8,760 nt of DNA from Methylococcaceae bacterium UBA4132 (GTDB lineage: Bacteria; Pseudomonadota; Gammaproteobacteria; Methylococcales; Methylomonadaceae): positions 1-8,760 of the forward strand of contig DFWO01000129.1 in assembly GCA_002380945.1 (NCBI GenBank). Direction: 5' to 3'. Under the pieces are notes generated by a model. The model was not told the DNA's origin, did not search any database, and saw only the letters and a program-made list of their open reading frames with translations. Both the position numbers and the translations under genes were made by a program. This document shows, one piece after another, positions 1 to 4,897 of the stretch (the first letter of the stretch is position 1; every line of letters starts with the position of its first letter).

Positions 1-86
1 GCACGCATCCTGCGTGCCGATTCTAATAATTCGCGAATCAATTCAAATTGTTCTCGACTAAGGTCGCTTGGATATTTTTTTCTCAT
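1..86 (-). CDS. IS5-family transposase, N-terminal fragment (runs off the left edge)
   Basis: The minus strand opens with ATG at 86-84 and stays open to the window edge, giving 28 residues that begin MRKKYPSDLSREQFELIREL. The 'YPSDLS..QFELI..LLESAR' pattern is the usual N-terminus of IS5-family transposases (the DUF4096-type helical domain ahead of the DDE catalytic core). The catalytic part lies outside the window, so I cannot say whether the element is intact. No clear Shine-Dalgarno sequence is visible; GCGG sits directly before the ATG. The outer end of the element should lie to the right of position 86, possibly around 110-165, but with only one end available I cannot fix it. The identification rests on motif memory over a short stretch, so confidence is moderate. 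Confidence 0.66.
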   Translation of the reverse strand, partial: MRKKYPSDLSREQFELIRELLESARRMR

Positions 87-128
87 CCGCTTATTATCAG
101 GCTTTTAGATGAGATTTTGAACACGTTC

Positions 129-164
129 TAATGATCAACTTATGCTTTTTTTGTTTGATCATTA
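129..164. repeat. Inverted repeat, 10-bp perfect arms
   Basis: TAATGATCAA (129-138) and TTGATCATTA (155-164) are perfect inverted copies separated by a 16-bp T-rich spacer. The site lies just outside the start of the IS5-type transposase, so it could belong to the end of that element or be a hairpin in its leader. It lacks the GC-rich stem of an intrinsic terminator. Confidence 0.6.
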
Positions 165-209
165 AGTGTTATCGCCACTTCAATGCCAATGTTTAGCCAC
201 TACCAACGA

Positions 210-229
210 TGTTTAGGTAGACCTAAACA
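210..229. repeat. Near-perfect 20-bp palindrome between IS remnants
   Basis: TGTTTAGGT (210-218) and ACCTAAACA (221-229) are perfect inverted 9-bp arms around a 2-bp centre. A partial direct copy of the left arm (ATGTTTAG) occurs at 189-196 as well as 209-216. The shape suits a dimeric repressor operator or part of a mobile-element end. No adjacent regulator gene supports either reading. Confidence 0.6.
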
Positions 230-247
230 CTGAATGATTTGATATTA

Positions 248-404
248 CTATTTTATGTTACGCAGCGTTTGAGTAGTATAAACTCACTCTGATAAAATTA
301 TGACTGAATTCCTTATCCAGCATCGTTGACAACCCCATTGCCGTGGAATAACTCGTAGTGCTAATCAAATAGTCTGCGTATAAATCAAGTTGTTTTGTTT
401 TCAT
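248..404 (-). pseudogene. Decayed IS701/IS4-type transposase, N-terminal stub with frameshift
   Basis: From the ATG at 404-402 the minus strand encodes MKTKQLDLYADYLIS, followed by STAMGLSTMLDKEFSH. This matches the N-terminus I recall for IS701-type transposases, which share a 'QLxLYxDYLI...ATGLSxxLDxxxSHD' pattern. The expected continuation ('ITRFLSE..YTS..LW') is lost in this frame, which runs on to a stop near 258. In a neighbouring frame the same DNA reads ILSE, a stop, then VYTTQTLRNIK and a stop at 250-248, which resembles that continuation. The gene therefore appears broken by at least one frameshift and an in-frame stop, and the remaining ~300 or more residues are absent. It is a relic with no expected function. 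An upstream in-frame ATG at 461 merely extends the frame. Confidence 0.6.
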
Positions 405-593
405 CTTAAAAATAATACACTTTTCTGTTAGGACTAGGACTGCATCACATAAGTCCCTCATTTATGAATACGTTATGGTATTAGTCTGTTTAATTTTTCA
501 GAGTACTTAGATTCGCTATTGTTTGTTGGCTACATTTGCCAAAATTCAAAAAGCCAAGCAAAGTATAAGACTTCATAAACGTTGAGTAGTAGT
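405..593 (+). promoter_or_regulatory. AT-rich leader upstream of cbiA, weak promoter signals only
   Basis: This ~190-bp stretch lies between the transposase relic and cbiA. A -10-like TATAAG occurs at 564-569. The best -35-like hexamer, TTGCCA at 536-541, is 22 bp away, too far for a normal sigma-70 promoter. I see no cobalamin riboswitch elements and no strong ribosome binding site. The promoter assignment is a guess. Confidence 0.2.
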
Positions 594-1853
594 ATGAATA
601 TCGCTTTATTAGCAGGTACGCATTCAGGCTGTGGGAAAACGTCGGTGACGTTGGCGTTGTTGCAGGCTATGCGGCAGGCGGGGTTGGATGTGGCAAGTTT
701 TAAAACAGGGCCTGATTTTCTTGATCCGTTATGGCATCAGGCGGTGACGGGACGGGCTTCTTATAATCTGGATACGCAGATGGTGGGTTTGGAAGATTCG
801 TTGCGGCAGTTGCAAAAAGCGAACGCTGATTACGCGCTGATTGAAGGTGTGATGGGTTTGTTTGATGGGCGGACGGGTGTAGGGGAAGAGGGGTCTAGTT
901 TGGATTTGGCGCGGGTGTTGGACGCGCCTGTGTTGTTGGTGGTGGATGTGGGCGGTATGAGTGGGTCGGTTGTGCCGTTAGTACAGGGATTTTGTGCGGC
1001 GGCGAAAGAGAAGGGCGTGACGATTGCGGGGATTGTGGCTAATCGTGTCGGCAGTTCTTATCATGCGGAGTTGATTGGTAATTTTTTAGCTGAATATGGA
1101 CAGCCGCCGTTAATCGCATGGTTGGAAAAAAACGCGCCTGTGTTAGCGGAGCGGCATTTGGGCTTGGTGTTGCCTGAATCTGTGCCTGATTTTTCAACGG
1201 CTTTTCATGTGGATGTGGATTTGTTAAAAACGCTGTTTACCGCGTTTAGTGCGGACACGTCCACATTGCCAGTAACGGGGTTGTTGCAAGGCAAAACCAT
1301 TGCCATCTCGCGTGATGCGGCGTGTTGTTTTATTTATCCTGCCAATTTGGATTGGCTACGAGAAGAAGGCGCGGAGCTGGTATTTTTTTCGCCGTTGGCA
1401 GGTGAGGCTGTGCCTGAGTGTGATGCGGTGTGGTTGGTCGGCGGTTATCCTGAGGTTTACGCTGAAACTTTGTCGCAATCAGCAACGTGGGTTTCATTGC
1501 GTGAATTTATTGAAGCTGATAAACCTGTCTTGGCAGAATGCGGCGGTATGATGGTGTTGGGTCAGGCGTTGATAGATATTGATGGAAAGGCTTGGACGAT
1601 GGCGGGGATTTTGCCATTTTCGGTACGAATGCAGCCGCGTTTAGTGTCTTTGGGTTATCGAGAATTAGCAGGGTTAAGAGGGCATGAGTTTCATTATTCA
1701 GAACGTATCGCCGATGAATCGTTGCTTACCTGTTTTGATTTAGAGCGCGGAGATAAAGGCGTTGCGTATAAAAATCTTCGGGCGGCTTATATTCATTGGT
1801 ATTTTCCGAGTCAGCCCGCAACGGTGGCGCAGTGGTTTTTAAAACCGTGTTAG
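594..1853 (+). CDS. cbiA: Cobyrinate a,c-diamide synthase (CbiA/CobB)
   Basis: This enzyme amidates the a and c side chains of cobyrinic acid (or hydrogenobyrinate in the aerobic route) with glutamine and ATP, in cytosolic cobalamin synthesis. The N-terminal dethiobiotin-synthetase-like domain has the P-loop GTHSGCGKT at residues 8-16, KTGPDFLDP at 37-45 and EGVMGLFDG at 84-92. The C-terminal glutamine amidotransferase domain has AECGG with the candidate nucleophile Cys316, HEFHYS at 364-369, and a late AYIHWYF with His401, as usual in the family. I chose ATG 594 (419 aa) because MNIALLAGTHSG is the normal family start. An in-frame TTG at 582 would add only four residues. Neither start has a strong ribosome binding site. 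The gene ends 25 bp before pdxA on the same strand, so the two are probably co-transcribed. No other cobalamin gene is present, so the aerobic or anaerobic route cannot be decided. Not to be confused with the CobB sirtuin. Confidence 0.95.
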   Translation: MNIALLAGTHSGCGKTSVTLALLQAMRQAGLDVASFKTGPDFLDPLWHQAVTGRASYNLDTQMVGLEDSLRQLQKANADYALIEGVMGLFDGRTGVGEEGSSLDLARVLDAPVLLVVDVGGMSGSVVPLVQGFCAAAKEKGVTIAGIVANRVGSSYHAELIGNFLAEYGQPPLIAWLEKNAPVLAERHLGLVLPESVPDFSTAFHVDVDLLKTLFTAFSADTSTLPVTGLLQGKTIAISRDAACCFIYPANLDWLREEGAELVFFSPLAGEAVPECDAVWLVGGYPEVYAETLSQSATWVSLREFIEADKPVLAECGGMMVLGQALIDIDGKAWTMAGILPFSVRMQPRLVSLGYRELAGLRGHEFHYSERIADESLLTCFDLERGDKGVAYKNLRAAYIHWYFPSQPATVAQWFLKPC

Positions 1854-1878
1854 TATTCGCGCTTTTTTGTGAGTCTGT

Positions 1879-2850
1879 ATGAAACGCATTGCTTTAACAT
1901 TGGGTGAACCTGCGGGGATTGGTGTTGATTTAGCTATTCAATTGGCACAACAAGATTTGCCTTGTCAATTGGTGGCGATTGGCTGTCCTGAGTTATTGGC
2001 ACAACGGGCGGTGCAGTTAGGTTATCCGTTACAACTGCATGAATTTAATGCTGACATGCCAGCCACAGCAAGCAGGGCAGGGCAGTTGACGGTGTTGCCT
2101 GTCGCACTCGCTGAACCTGTCGAATGTGGACAGTTGGCTGTGGCTAACAGTGCGTATGTGTTGGAAACCTTGAAACTAGCCACACACGGCTGTATGCAGG
2201 GCATCTTTGCGGCAATGGTCACAGCTCCCGTTCATAAAGGCGTTATCAATGATGCAGGTTTTCCGTTTAGCGGGCATACGGAATTTATTGCCGAAATTAC
2301 AGGCGGTCATCCTGTCATGATGCTAGCGTGTGAAGGTTTGCGCGTAGCATTAGTCACCACGCACTTACCGTTATCAGAAGTTAGTCAGGCGATTACCGCG
2401 CCGCTGTTGGAAAAAGTGTTGCGGGTGTTGGAGCATGATTTACGCACGCGTTTTCACTTGGATAATCCGAAAATATTGGTGTGTGGTCTCAATCCTCATG
2501 CGGGTGAGTCTGGGCATTTAGGACGCGAAGAGTTGGAGGTGATTAATCCTGTTTTGGATAAGTTACGGCAACAAGGTTTTAATCTGCATGGTGCGTTACC
2601 TGCGGATAGTTTATTTACCGCTAAATATTTGGAATCCGCCGATGCGGTGTTGGCGATGTATCACGATCAAGGTTTGCCTGTGTTGAAGTACAAGGGTTTT
2701 GGGCGGGCGGTGAATATTACGCTGGGCTTGCCGATTATTCGCACCTCAGTGGATCACGGTACGGCGTTGGATTTAGCAGGCACAGGTAAGGCGGACATAG
2801 GCAGTTTAGAATATGCGTTACAATGTGCGTTGATGATGGCTACTCGCTAA
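1879..2850 (+). CDS. pdxA: 4-hydroxythreonine-4-phosphate dehydrogenase (PdxA)
   Basis: PdxA oxidises 4-phosphohydroxy-L-threonine with NAD(P)+ in the DXP-dependent pathway to pyridoxal 5'-phosphate. The product then condenses with 1-deoxyxylulose 5-phosphate through PdxJ. The 323-residue protein is close to the usual ~330 and starts with the typical ALTLGEPAGIG at 5-15. Landmarks are GHTEF at 132-136 and the three metal-binding histidines, His162 (TTHLPL), His207 (NPHAGE) and His262 (YHDQGLP). KGFGRAVN and TSVDHGTALDLAG follow. The start at 1879 is preceded only by a weak GTGAG. pdxA lies directly upstream of rsmA in many gammaproteobacteria. Here the pair is kept on the same strand but split by an 880-bp insertion that begins at the pdxA stop codon, which overlaps the first bases of a palindromic repeat. 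Confidence 0.96.
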   Translation: MKRIALTLGEPAGIGVDLAIQLAQQDLPCQLVAIGCPELLAQRAVQLGYPLQLHEFNADMPATASRAGQLTVLPVALAEPVECGQLAVANSAYVLETLKLATHGCMQGIFAAMVTAPVHKGVINDAGFPFSGHTEFIAEITGGHPVMMLACEGLRVALVTTHLPLSEVSQAITAPLLEKVLRVLEHDLRTRFHLDNPKILVCGLNPHAGESGHLGREELEVINPVLDKLRQQGFNLHGALPADSLFTAKYLESADAVLAMYHDQGLPVLKYKGFGRAVNITLGLPIIRTSVDHGTALDLAGTGKADIGSLEYALQCALMMATR

Positions 2851-2881
2851 ACCTCTGAGGTTTTTAAAACCTCGGAGGTTT
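2849..2881. repeat. 33-bp palindromic repeat, copy A (REP-like)
   Basis: The element is two half-units, each itself palindromic (AAACCTCnGAGGTTT type), in inverted arrangement around position 2865. The arms are 16 bp with one T/G mismatch, which would be a U-G wobble in RNA. It overlaps the pdxA stop codon and matches the copy at 3669-3701 at 31 of 33 positions. It could act as a bidirectional terminator-like hairpin after pdxA, although no clean T-run follows the outer stem. Confidence 0.85.
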
Positions 2882-2924
2882 AAATACTTCTAACCCCTAA
2901 TTTCCATTCACCAAGCGTTTTAAC

Positions 2925-3620
2925 ATGGCAAAATTTCTTAATACCAGCGCGACAAATTACTTTTTAGAAGAATTAATTAAAGAAGCAAAAGACCGTTTGA
3001 TTTTAATTAGTCCCTTTCTTAAATTAAATGACCGTATCAAAGAATTATTAACGGACAAAGACCGATTAAAAATTGATGTGCGGATTATTTATGGTAAGAG
3101 CGAGTTACAACCTGAAGAATTGGCTTGGCTAAAAGGTTTAACTTATATTCGCACTAGCTTTTGTAAAAATTTACACGCTAAATGTTATATGAATGAAGAG
3201 CTTTGTATTATCAGTAGCTTAAATCTATACGAATTTAGCCAAGTTAATAATAACGAGATGGGCGTGTTAATTCGCCGCGTAGAAGATACTGAATTGTATA
3301 AAGATGCTTATGAGGAAGCGCAACGTATTATTCGTATCAGTGAAGAAGTACGCATCTCTTTAGAGAGAGTTGCCGATGAAACGCCTGCCAAAATCGACAG
3401 TGAAACGAGTTCAGGCAAATTAACCTCTTCTAAATTAGCCCAAAAATTAGGTGTTAAAACCAGTGAACTAACGGATAAATTAGTGGCTAGCCATTATTTG
3501 GAATTACGGGATGGTAAGCATTATTTAACCGCTAAAGGTAAAGCAGCGGGTGGTGAGTTTCGCACTAGTCCTAAGTTTGGTGCGTATTTTTTGTGGTTAG
3601 AAAATTTTGCGCCTGAATAA
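2925..3620 (+). CDS. PLD-like single-HKD protein with C-terminal winged-helix-like domain
   Basis: This 231-residue protein has a phospholipase D-type fold in its N-terminal half. Residues 20-60 (KDRLILISPFLKL, then DVRIIYGKS) give the first strands. The single catalytic-type motif is LHAKCYMNE with His84 and Lys86, followed by SSLN at 97-100. The usual Asp of HxKxxxxD is Glu91 here, which I believe is common in this subfamily. With one motif it should act as a dimer. After a charged linker (about 140-164), residues 165-231 look like a winged helix: TSSKLAQKLGVKTSELTDKL, then HYLTAKGKAAGGEFR, resembling phage KilA-C/antirepressor-type domains. A DNA-directed nuclease or effector is plausible, but substrate and role are unknown. 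There is no signal peptide, so it is probably cytosolic. Codon use looks more AT-rich than in pdxA and rsmA. ATG 2925 lacks a clear ribosome binding site. Confidence 0.75.
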   Translation: MAKFLNTSATNYFLEELIKEAKDRLILISPFLKLNDRIKELLTDKDRLKIDVRIIYGKSELQPEELAWLKGLTYIRTSFCKNLHAKCYMNEELCIISSLNLYEFSQVNNNEMGVLIRRVEDTELYKDAYEEAQRIIRISEEVRISLERVADETPAKIDSETSSGKLTSSKLAQKLGVKTSELTDKLVASHYLELRDGKHYLTAKGKAAGGEFRTSPKFGAYFLWLENFAPE

Positions 3621-3640
3621 ACGCGATAACACCGTTCCAA

Positions 3641-3658
3641 CGCTCCAACGTTGGAGCG
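3641..3658. repeat. 18-bp perfect palindrome in a larger REP-like structure
   Basis: CGCTCCAAC (3641-3649) and GTTGGAGCG (3650-3658) form a perfect palindrome without a spacer. Outside it, ACCG (3631-3634) can pair with CGGT (3659-3662), leaving TTCCAA as a bulge. The structure starts 20 bp after the PLD-like gene. No T-run follows, so it looks like a dispersed palindromic repeat rather than an intrinsic terminator. Confidence 0.75.
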
Positions 3659-3668
3659 CGGTAACTAT

Positions 3669-3701
3669 AAACCTCCGAGGTTTTAAAAACCTCGGAGGTT
3701 T
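3669..3701. repeat. 33-bp palindromic repeat, copy B (REP-like)
   Basis: This is a perfect odd palindrome with 16-bp arms (AAACCTCCGAGGTTTT and its complement) around A3685. Each half is also self-complementary. It is the second copy of the 2849-2881 element, differing at two positions. Together the copies bracket the PLD-like gene. It ends 29 bp before the rsmA start. Confidence 0.88.
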
Positions 3702-3730
3702 GCCTATCTACGATTAACAGGATACCAACT

Positions 3731-4522
3731 ATGACCCACATAGCACGAAAACGTTTCGGGCAGAATTTTTTACACGATTACGGCGTTATCAGCAATATTA
3801 TTTCCAGCATTGAAGCCAAGCCTAATGACCATTGGATAGAAATAGGGCCGGGGCAGGGCGCGTTGACTGAGCCTTTATTAGAGCAAGGTGTGCGGCTGGA
3901 TGTGGTGGAACTCGACCGTGATTTGGTGGTGTTGTTAAAAGATAAATTCAAACACCATGACAATATCACTATTCACAGTGCCGATGCGTTGCGCTTTGAT
4001 TTTTCCGCGCTTTCGGCAGGTGAAAAACTGCGCGTGGTCGGTAATTTGCCTTATAACATTTCCACGCCGTTGATGTTTCATTTGTTAGAACACGCGGATT
4101 GCATAGACGATATGTTTTTTATGTTGCAAAAAGAGGTGGTGAATCGGATTTGCGCTCAGCCTAATAGCAAGCAATACGGACGGCTCAGTGTGATGATGCA
4201 ATATTATTGTGCCACTGAATGTTTATTTGATGTGCCGCCTGAAAGTTTTGATCCGATTCCTAAAGTGATGTCGGCGATAGTGCGCTTAGTGCCGCATATT
4301 CAGCCGCCTGTTCAGGTGAATGATTTGGCAAAACTCAATACCGTGGTGACCACCGCTTTTTCACAGCGGCGTAAGACTTTGCGTAATTCGTTAAAGAAAT
4401 TGATTGATGAACAAACGATGGTTGAGTTGGGTATTGATCCAACGGCAAGAGCGGAAAATATTTCTTTGGCGGAGTTTGCCAAGTTGAGTAATACCATTGA
4501 GGATGCGCCTGCGACAATCTGA
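3731..4522 (+). CDS. rsmA: 16S rRNA (adenine1518-N6/adenine1519-N6)-dimethyltransferase (RsmA/KsgA)
   Basis: RsmA dimethylates two adjacent adenines in the helix-45 loop of 16S rRNA using S-adenosylmethionine, a late step and checkpoint of small-subunit maturation. The 263-residue length is normal. It begins with RKRFGQNFLHD at 6-16. The SAM-binding motif EIGPGQGALTEPLL spans 37-50, an acidic VELDRD follows at 59-64, SADAL lies at 83-87, and the catalytic motif NLPYN is at 105-109. The C-terminal helical domain includes FSQRRKTLRNSLKK, typical of the family. An AGGA at 3719-3722, 8 nt before ATG 3731, supports the start. The stop codon (4520-4522) lies inside the first copy of the box that precedes the downstream candidate RNA, so the last residues ATI are encoded by that box. 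Intact RsmA normally predicts kasugamycin sensitivity. Confidence 0.97.
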   Translation: MTHIARKRFGQNFLHDYGVISNIISSIEAKPNDHWIEIGPGQGALTEPLLEQGVRLDVVELDRDLVVLLKDKFKHHDNITIHSADALRFDFSALSAGEKLRVVGNLPYNISTPLMFHLLEHADCIDDMFFMLQKEVVNRICAQPNSKQYGRLSVMMQYYCATECLFDVPPESFDPIPKVMSAIVRLVPHIQPPVQVNDLAKLNTVVTTAFSQRRKTLRNSLKKLIDEQTMVELGIDPTARAENISLAEFAKLSNTIEDAPATI

Positions 4523-4543
4523 CACGCGGCGATTTGCCACATT
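4511..4543 (+). promoter_or_regulatory. Conserved 33-bp box, copy 1 (overlaps rsmA stop)
   Basis: GCGACAATCTGACACGCGGC followed by GATTTGCCACATT matches the box at 4738-4770 at 31 of 33 positions. Its start is 65 bp before the conserved body of the first candidate RNA, against 66 bp for the second. That constant spacing fits a shared promoter or operator element. No matching regulator is recognised. Confidence 0.5.
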
Positions 4544-4571
4544 CCCCTGTTCATTAATAAACGATAATATA

Positions 4572-4667
4572 CATCAACTCTTGAGATGTCTCCTTCCTCC
4601 TCGGAAAACCAGAGTTTTATATCCTTCTCTTATATGCGACTTGCTCACTGCTAGTCGCATTTTTTTT
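4572..4667 (+). ncRNA. Candidate small RNA 1 of a tandem sibling pair
   Basis: This is not a known family that I recognise. A -10-like stretch (GATAAT at 4563-4568, or the overlapping TATACA at 4568-4573) is followed by AACTCTTGAGATG (4576-4588), then a C-rich segment, then a perfect terminator at 4634-4667. The body (4576-4628) matches the body of the second unit (4804-4856) at 47 of 53 positions. In RNA, TTCC (4594-4597) pairs with GGAA (4603-4606) and presents UCCUC in the loop, which is complementary to Shine-Dalgarno sequences. AAAAC (4605-4609) could alternatively pair with GUUUU (4614-4618). The 5' end is estimated. It is possible that this segment is simply the 3' untranslated region of rsmA, but the second copy, which has its own -10-like box, argues for independent RNAs. 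Confidence 0.55.
4634..4667 (+). terminator. Rho-independent terminator (candidate RNA 1 / rsmA)
   Basis: ATGCGACT (4634-4641) pairs perfectly with AGTCGCAT (4653-4660) around an 11-nt loop, followed by eight T (4660-4667). It would end candidate RNA 1 and any read-through from rsmA. Confidence 0.88.
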
Positions 4668-4685
4668 GCCTTGATGTTTTTGCTT

Positions 4686-4722
4686 GCGACAATCTCACGC
4701 GGCACAAGCCACATTTCATTAA
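4686..4722 (+). promoter_or_regulatory. Conserved box, copy 2 (shortened, without RNA body)
   Basis: GCGACAATCT directly followed by CACGCGGC, then a shortened centre, then GCCACATTTCATTAA. It matches the boxes at 4511 and 4738 with small deletions and shares the downstream TTTCATTAA with copy 3. It begins 52 bp before copy 3, about five helical turns, and no RNA body follows it directly. It is either a second operator for the second RNA or a decayed unit. Confidence 0.45.
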
Positions 4723-4737
4723 CCCTTTTATTTAACT

Positions 4738-4770
4738 GCGACAATCTGTCACGCGGCAATTTGCCACATT
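4738..4770 (+). promoter_or_regulatory. Conserved 33-bp box, copy 3 (upstream of candidate RNA 2)
   Basis: The box contains the 11-bp palindrome GGCAATTTGCC and an imperfect inverted pair GCGACA/TGTCAC. It is followed by TTTCATTAA, and a perfect TATAAT lies at 4795-4800. No convincing -35 hexamer lies 16-18 bp before that -10, so the box may bind an activator that replaces it. Confidence 0.5.
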
Positions 4771-4794
4771 TCATTAAGCATTAAAAATCAGTAA

Positions 4795-4800
4795 TATAAT
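4795..4800 (+). promoter_or_regulatory. -10 element of candidate RNA 2
   Basis: A perfect TATAAT lies a few bases before the conserved RNA body that starts at 4804. The -35 region (about 4772-4777, CATTAA) is poor. Confidence 0.45.
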
Positions 4801-4803
4801 ACC

Positions 4804-4887
4804 AACTCTTGAGATGCAAACTTCCTCCTCGGAAAATCAGGGTTTTATATCCTTCTTATAATGCGACTAATTGGTCGCATTTTTTTT
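4804..4887 (+). ncRNA. Candidate small RNA 2 of a tandem sibling pair
   Basis: This is the second unit of the tandem duplication, offset about 227 bp from the first. AACTCTTGAGATG is identical in both. The next four bases differ completely (CAAA against TCTC). CTTCCTCCTCGGAAAA and GTTTTATATCCTTCT are then identical again. The TTCC/GGAA hairpin with its UCCUC loop is kept, and the second possible stem keeps pairing through a C-to-U change that gives a U-G wobble. Sequence drift around conserved blocks suggests selection on the C-rich loop. The RNA is about 80 nt and ends at the terminator at 4861-4887. It lies 10 bp from the 3' end of the convergent asparaginase gene. No meaningful reading frame is kept between the two copies, so coding is unlikely. 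Function unknown. Confidence 0.6.
4861..4887 (+). terminator. Rho-independent terminator (candidate RNA 2)
   Basis: ATGCGAC (4861-4867) pairs perfectly with GTCGCAT (4874-4880) around a 6-nt loop, with an extra A-T pair outside and eight T (4880-4887). The outer stem has the same bases as the first terminator, but the loops differ. Confidence 0.9.
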
Positions 4888-4897
4888 GCCTGCTGTT

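Noticed and set aside
160..240. GCCACT-like strings that might be a B12 box of a cobalamin riboswitch before cbiA
   Set aside because: They are isolated, lack the rest of the conserved core, and lie beyond a transposase relic about 350 bp from cbiA.
258..461. A 67-residue minus-strand protein as an intact gene
   Set aside because: Only residues from the internal ATG at 404 resemble a transposase. The end is frameshifted, so it is listed as a pseudogene.
582..593. TTG at 582 as the start of cbiA
   Set aside because: It adds only MSSS, has no better ribosome binding site, and the ATG at 594 gives the family's normal N-terminus.
2849..3701. CRISPR array from the repeated 33-bp elements
   Set aside because: There are only two copies, about 790 bp apart with a gene between them, and the palindromes fit REP-like elements instead.
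4749..4766. Sigma-54 promoter in the conserved box (GGCAATTTGCC)
   Set aside because: The GG and GC elements are separated by 6 bp instead of the required 10, and no RNA start fits at the right distance.
4497..4784. Open frames across the rsmA 3' region on both strands (plus 4497-4784, minus 4574-4774)
   Set aside because: They cover the duplicated terminators and boxes, the frame is not kept between the two copies, and the peptides resemble nothing I know. The region fits non-coding RNA.
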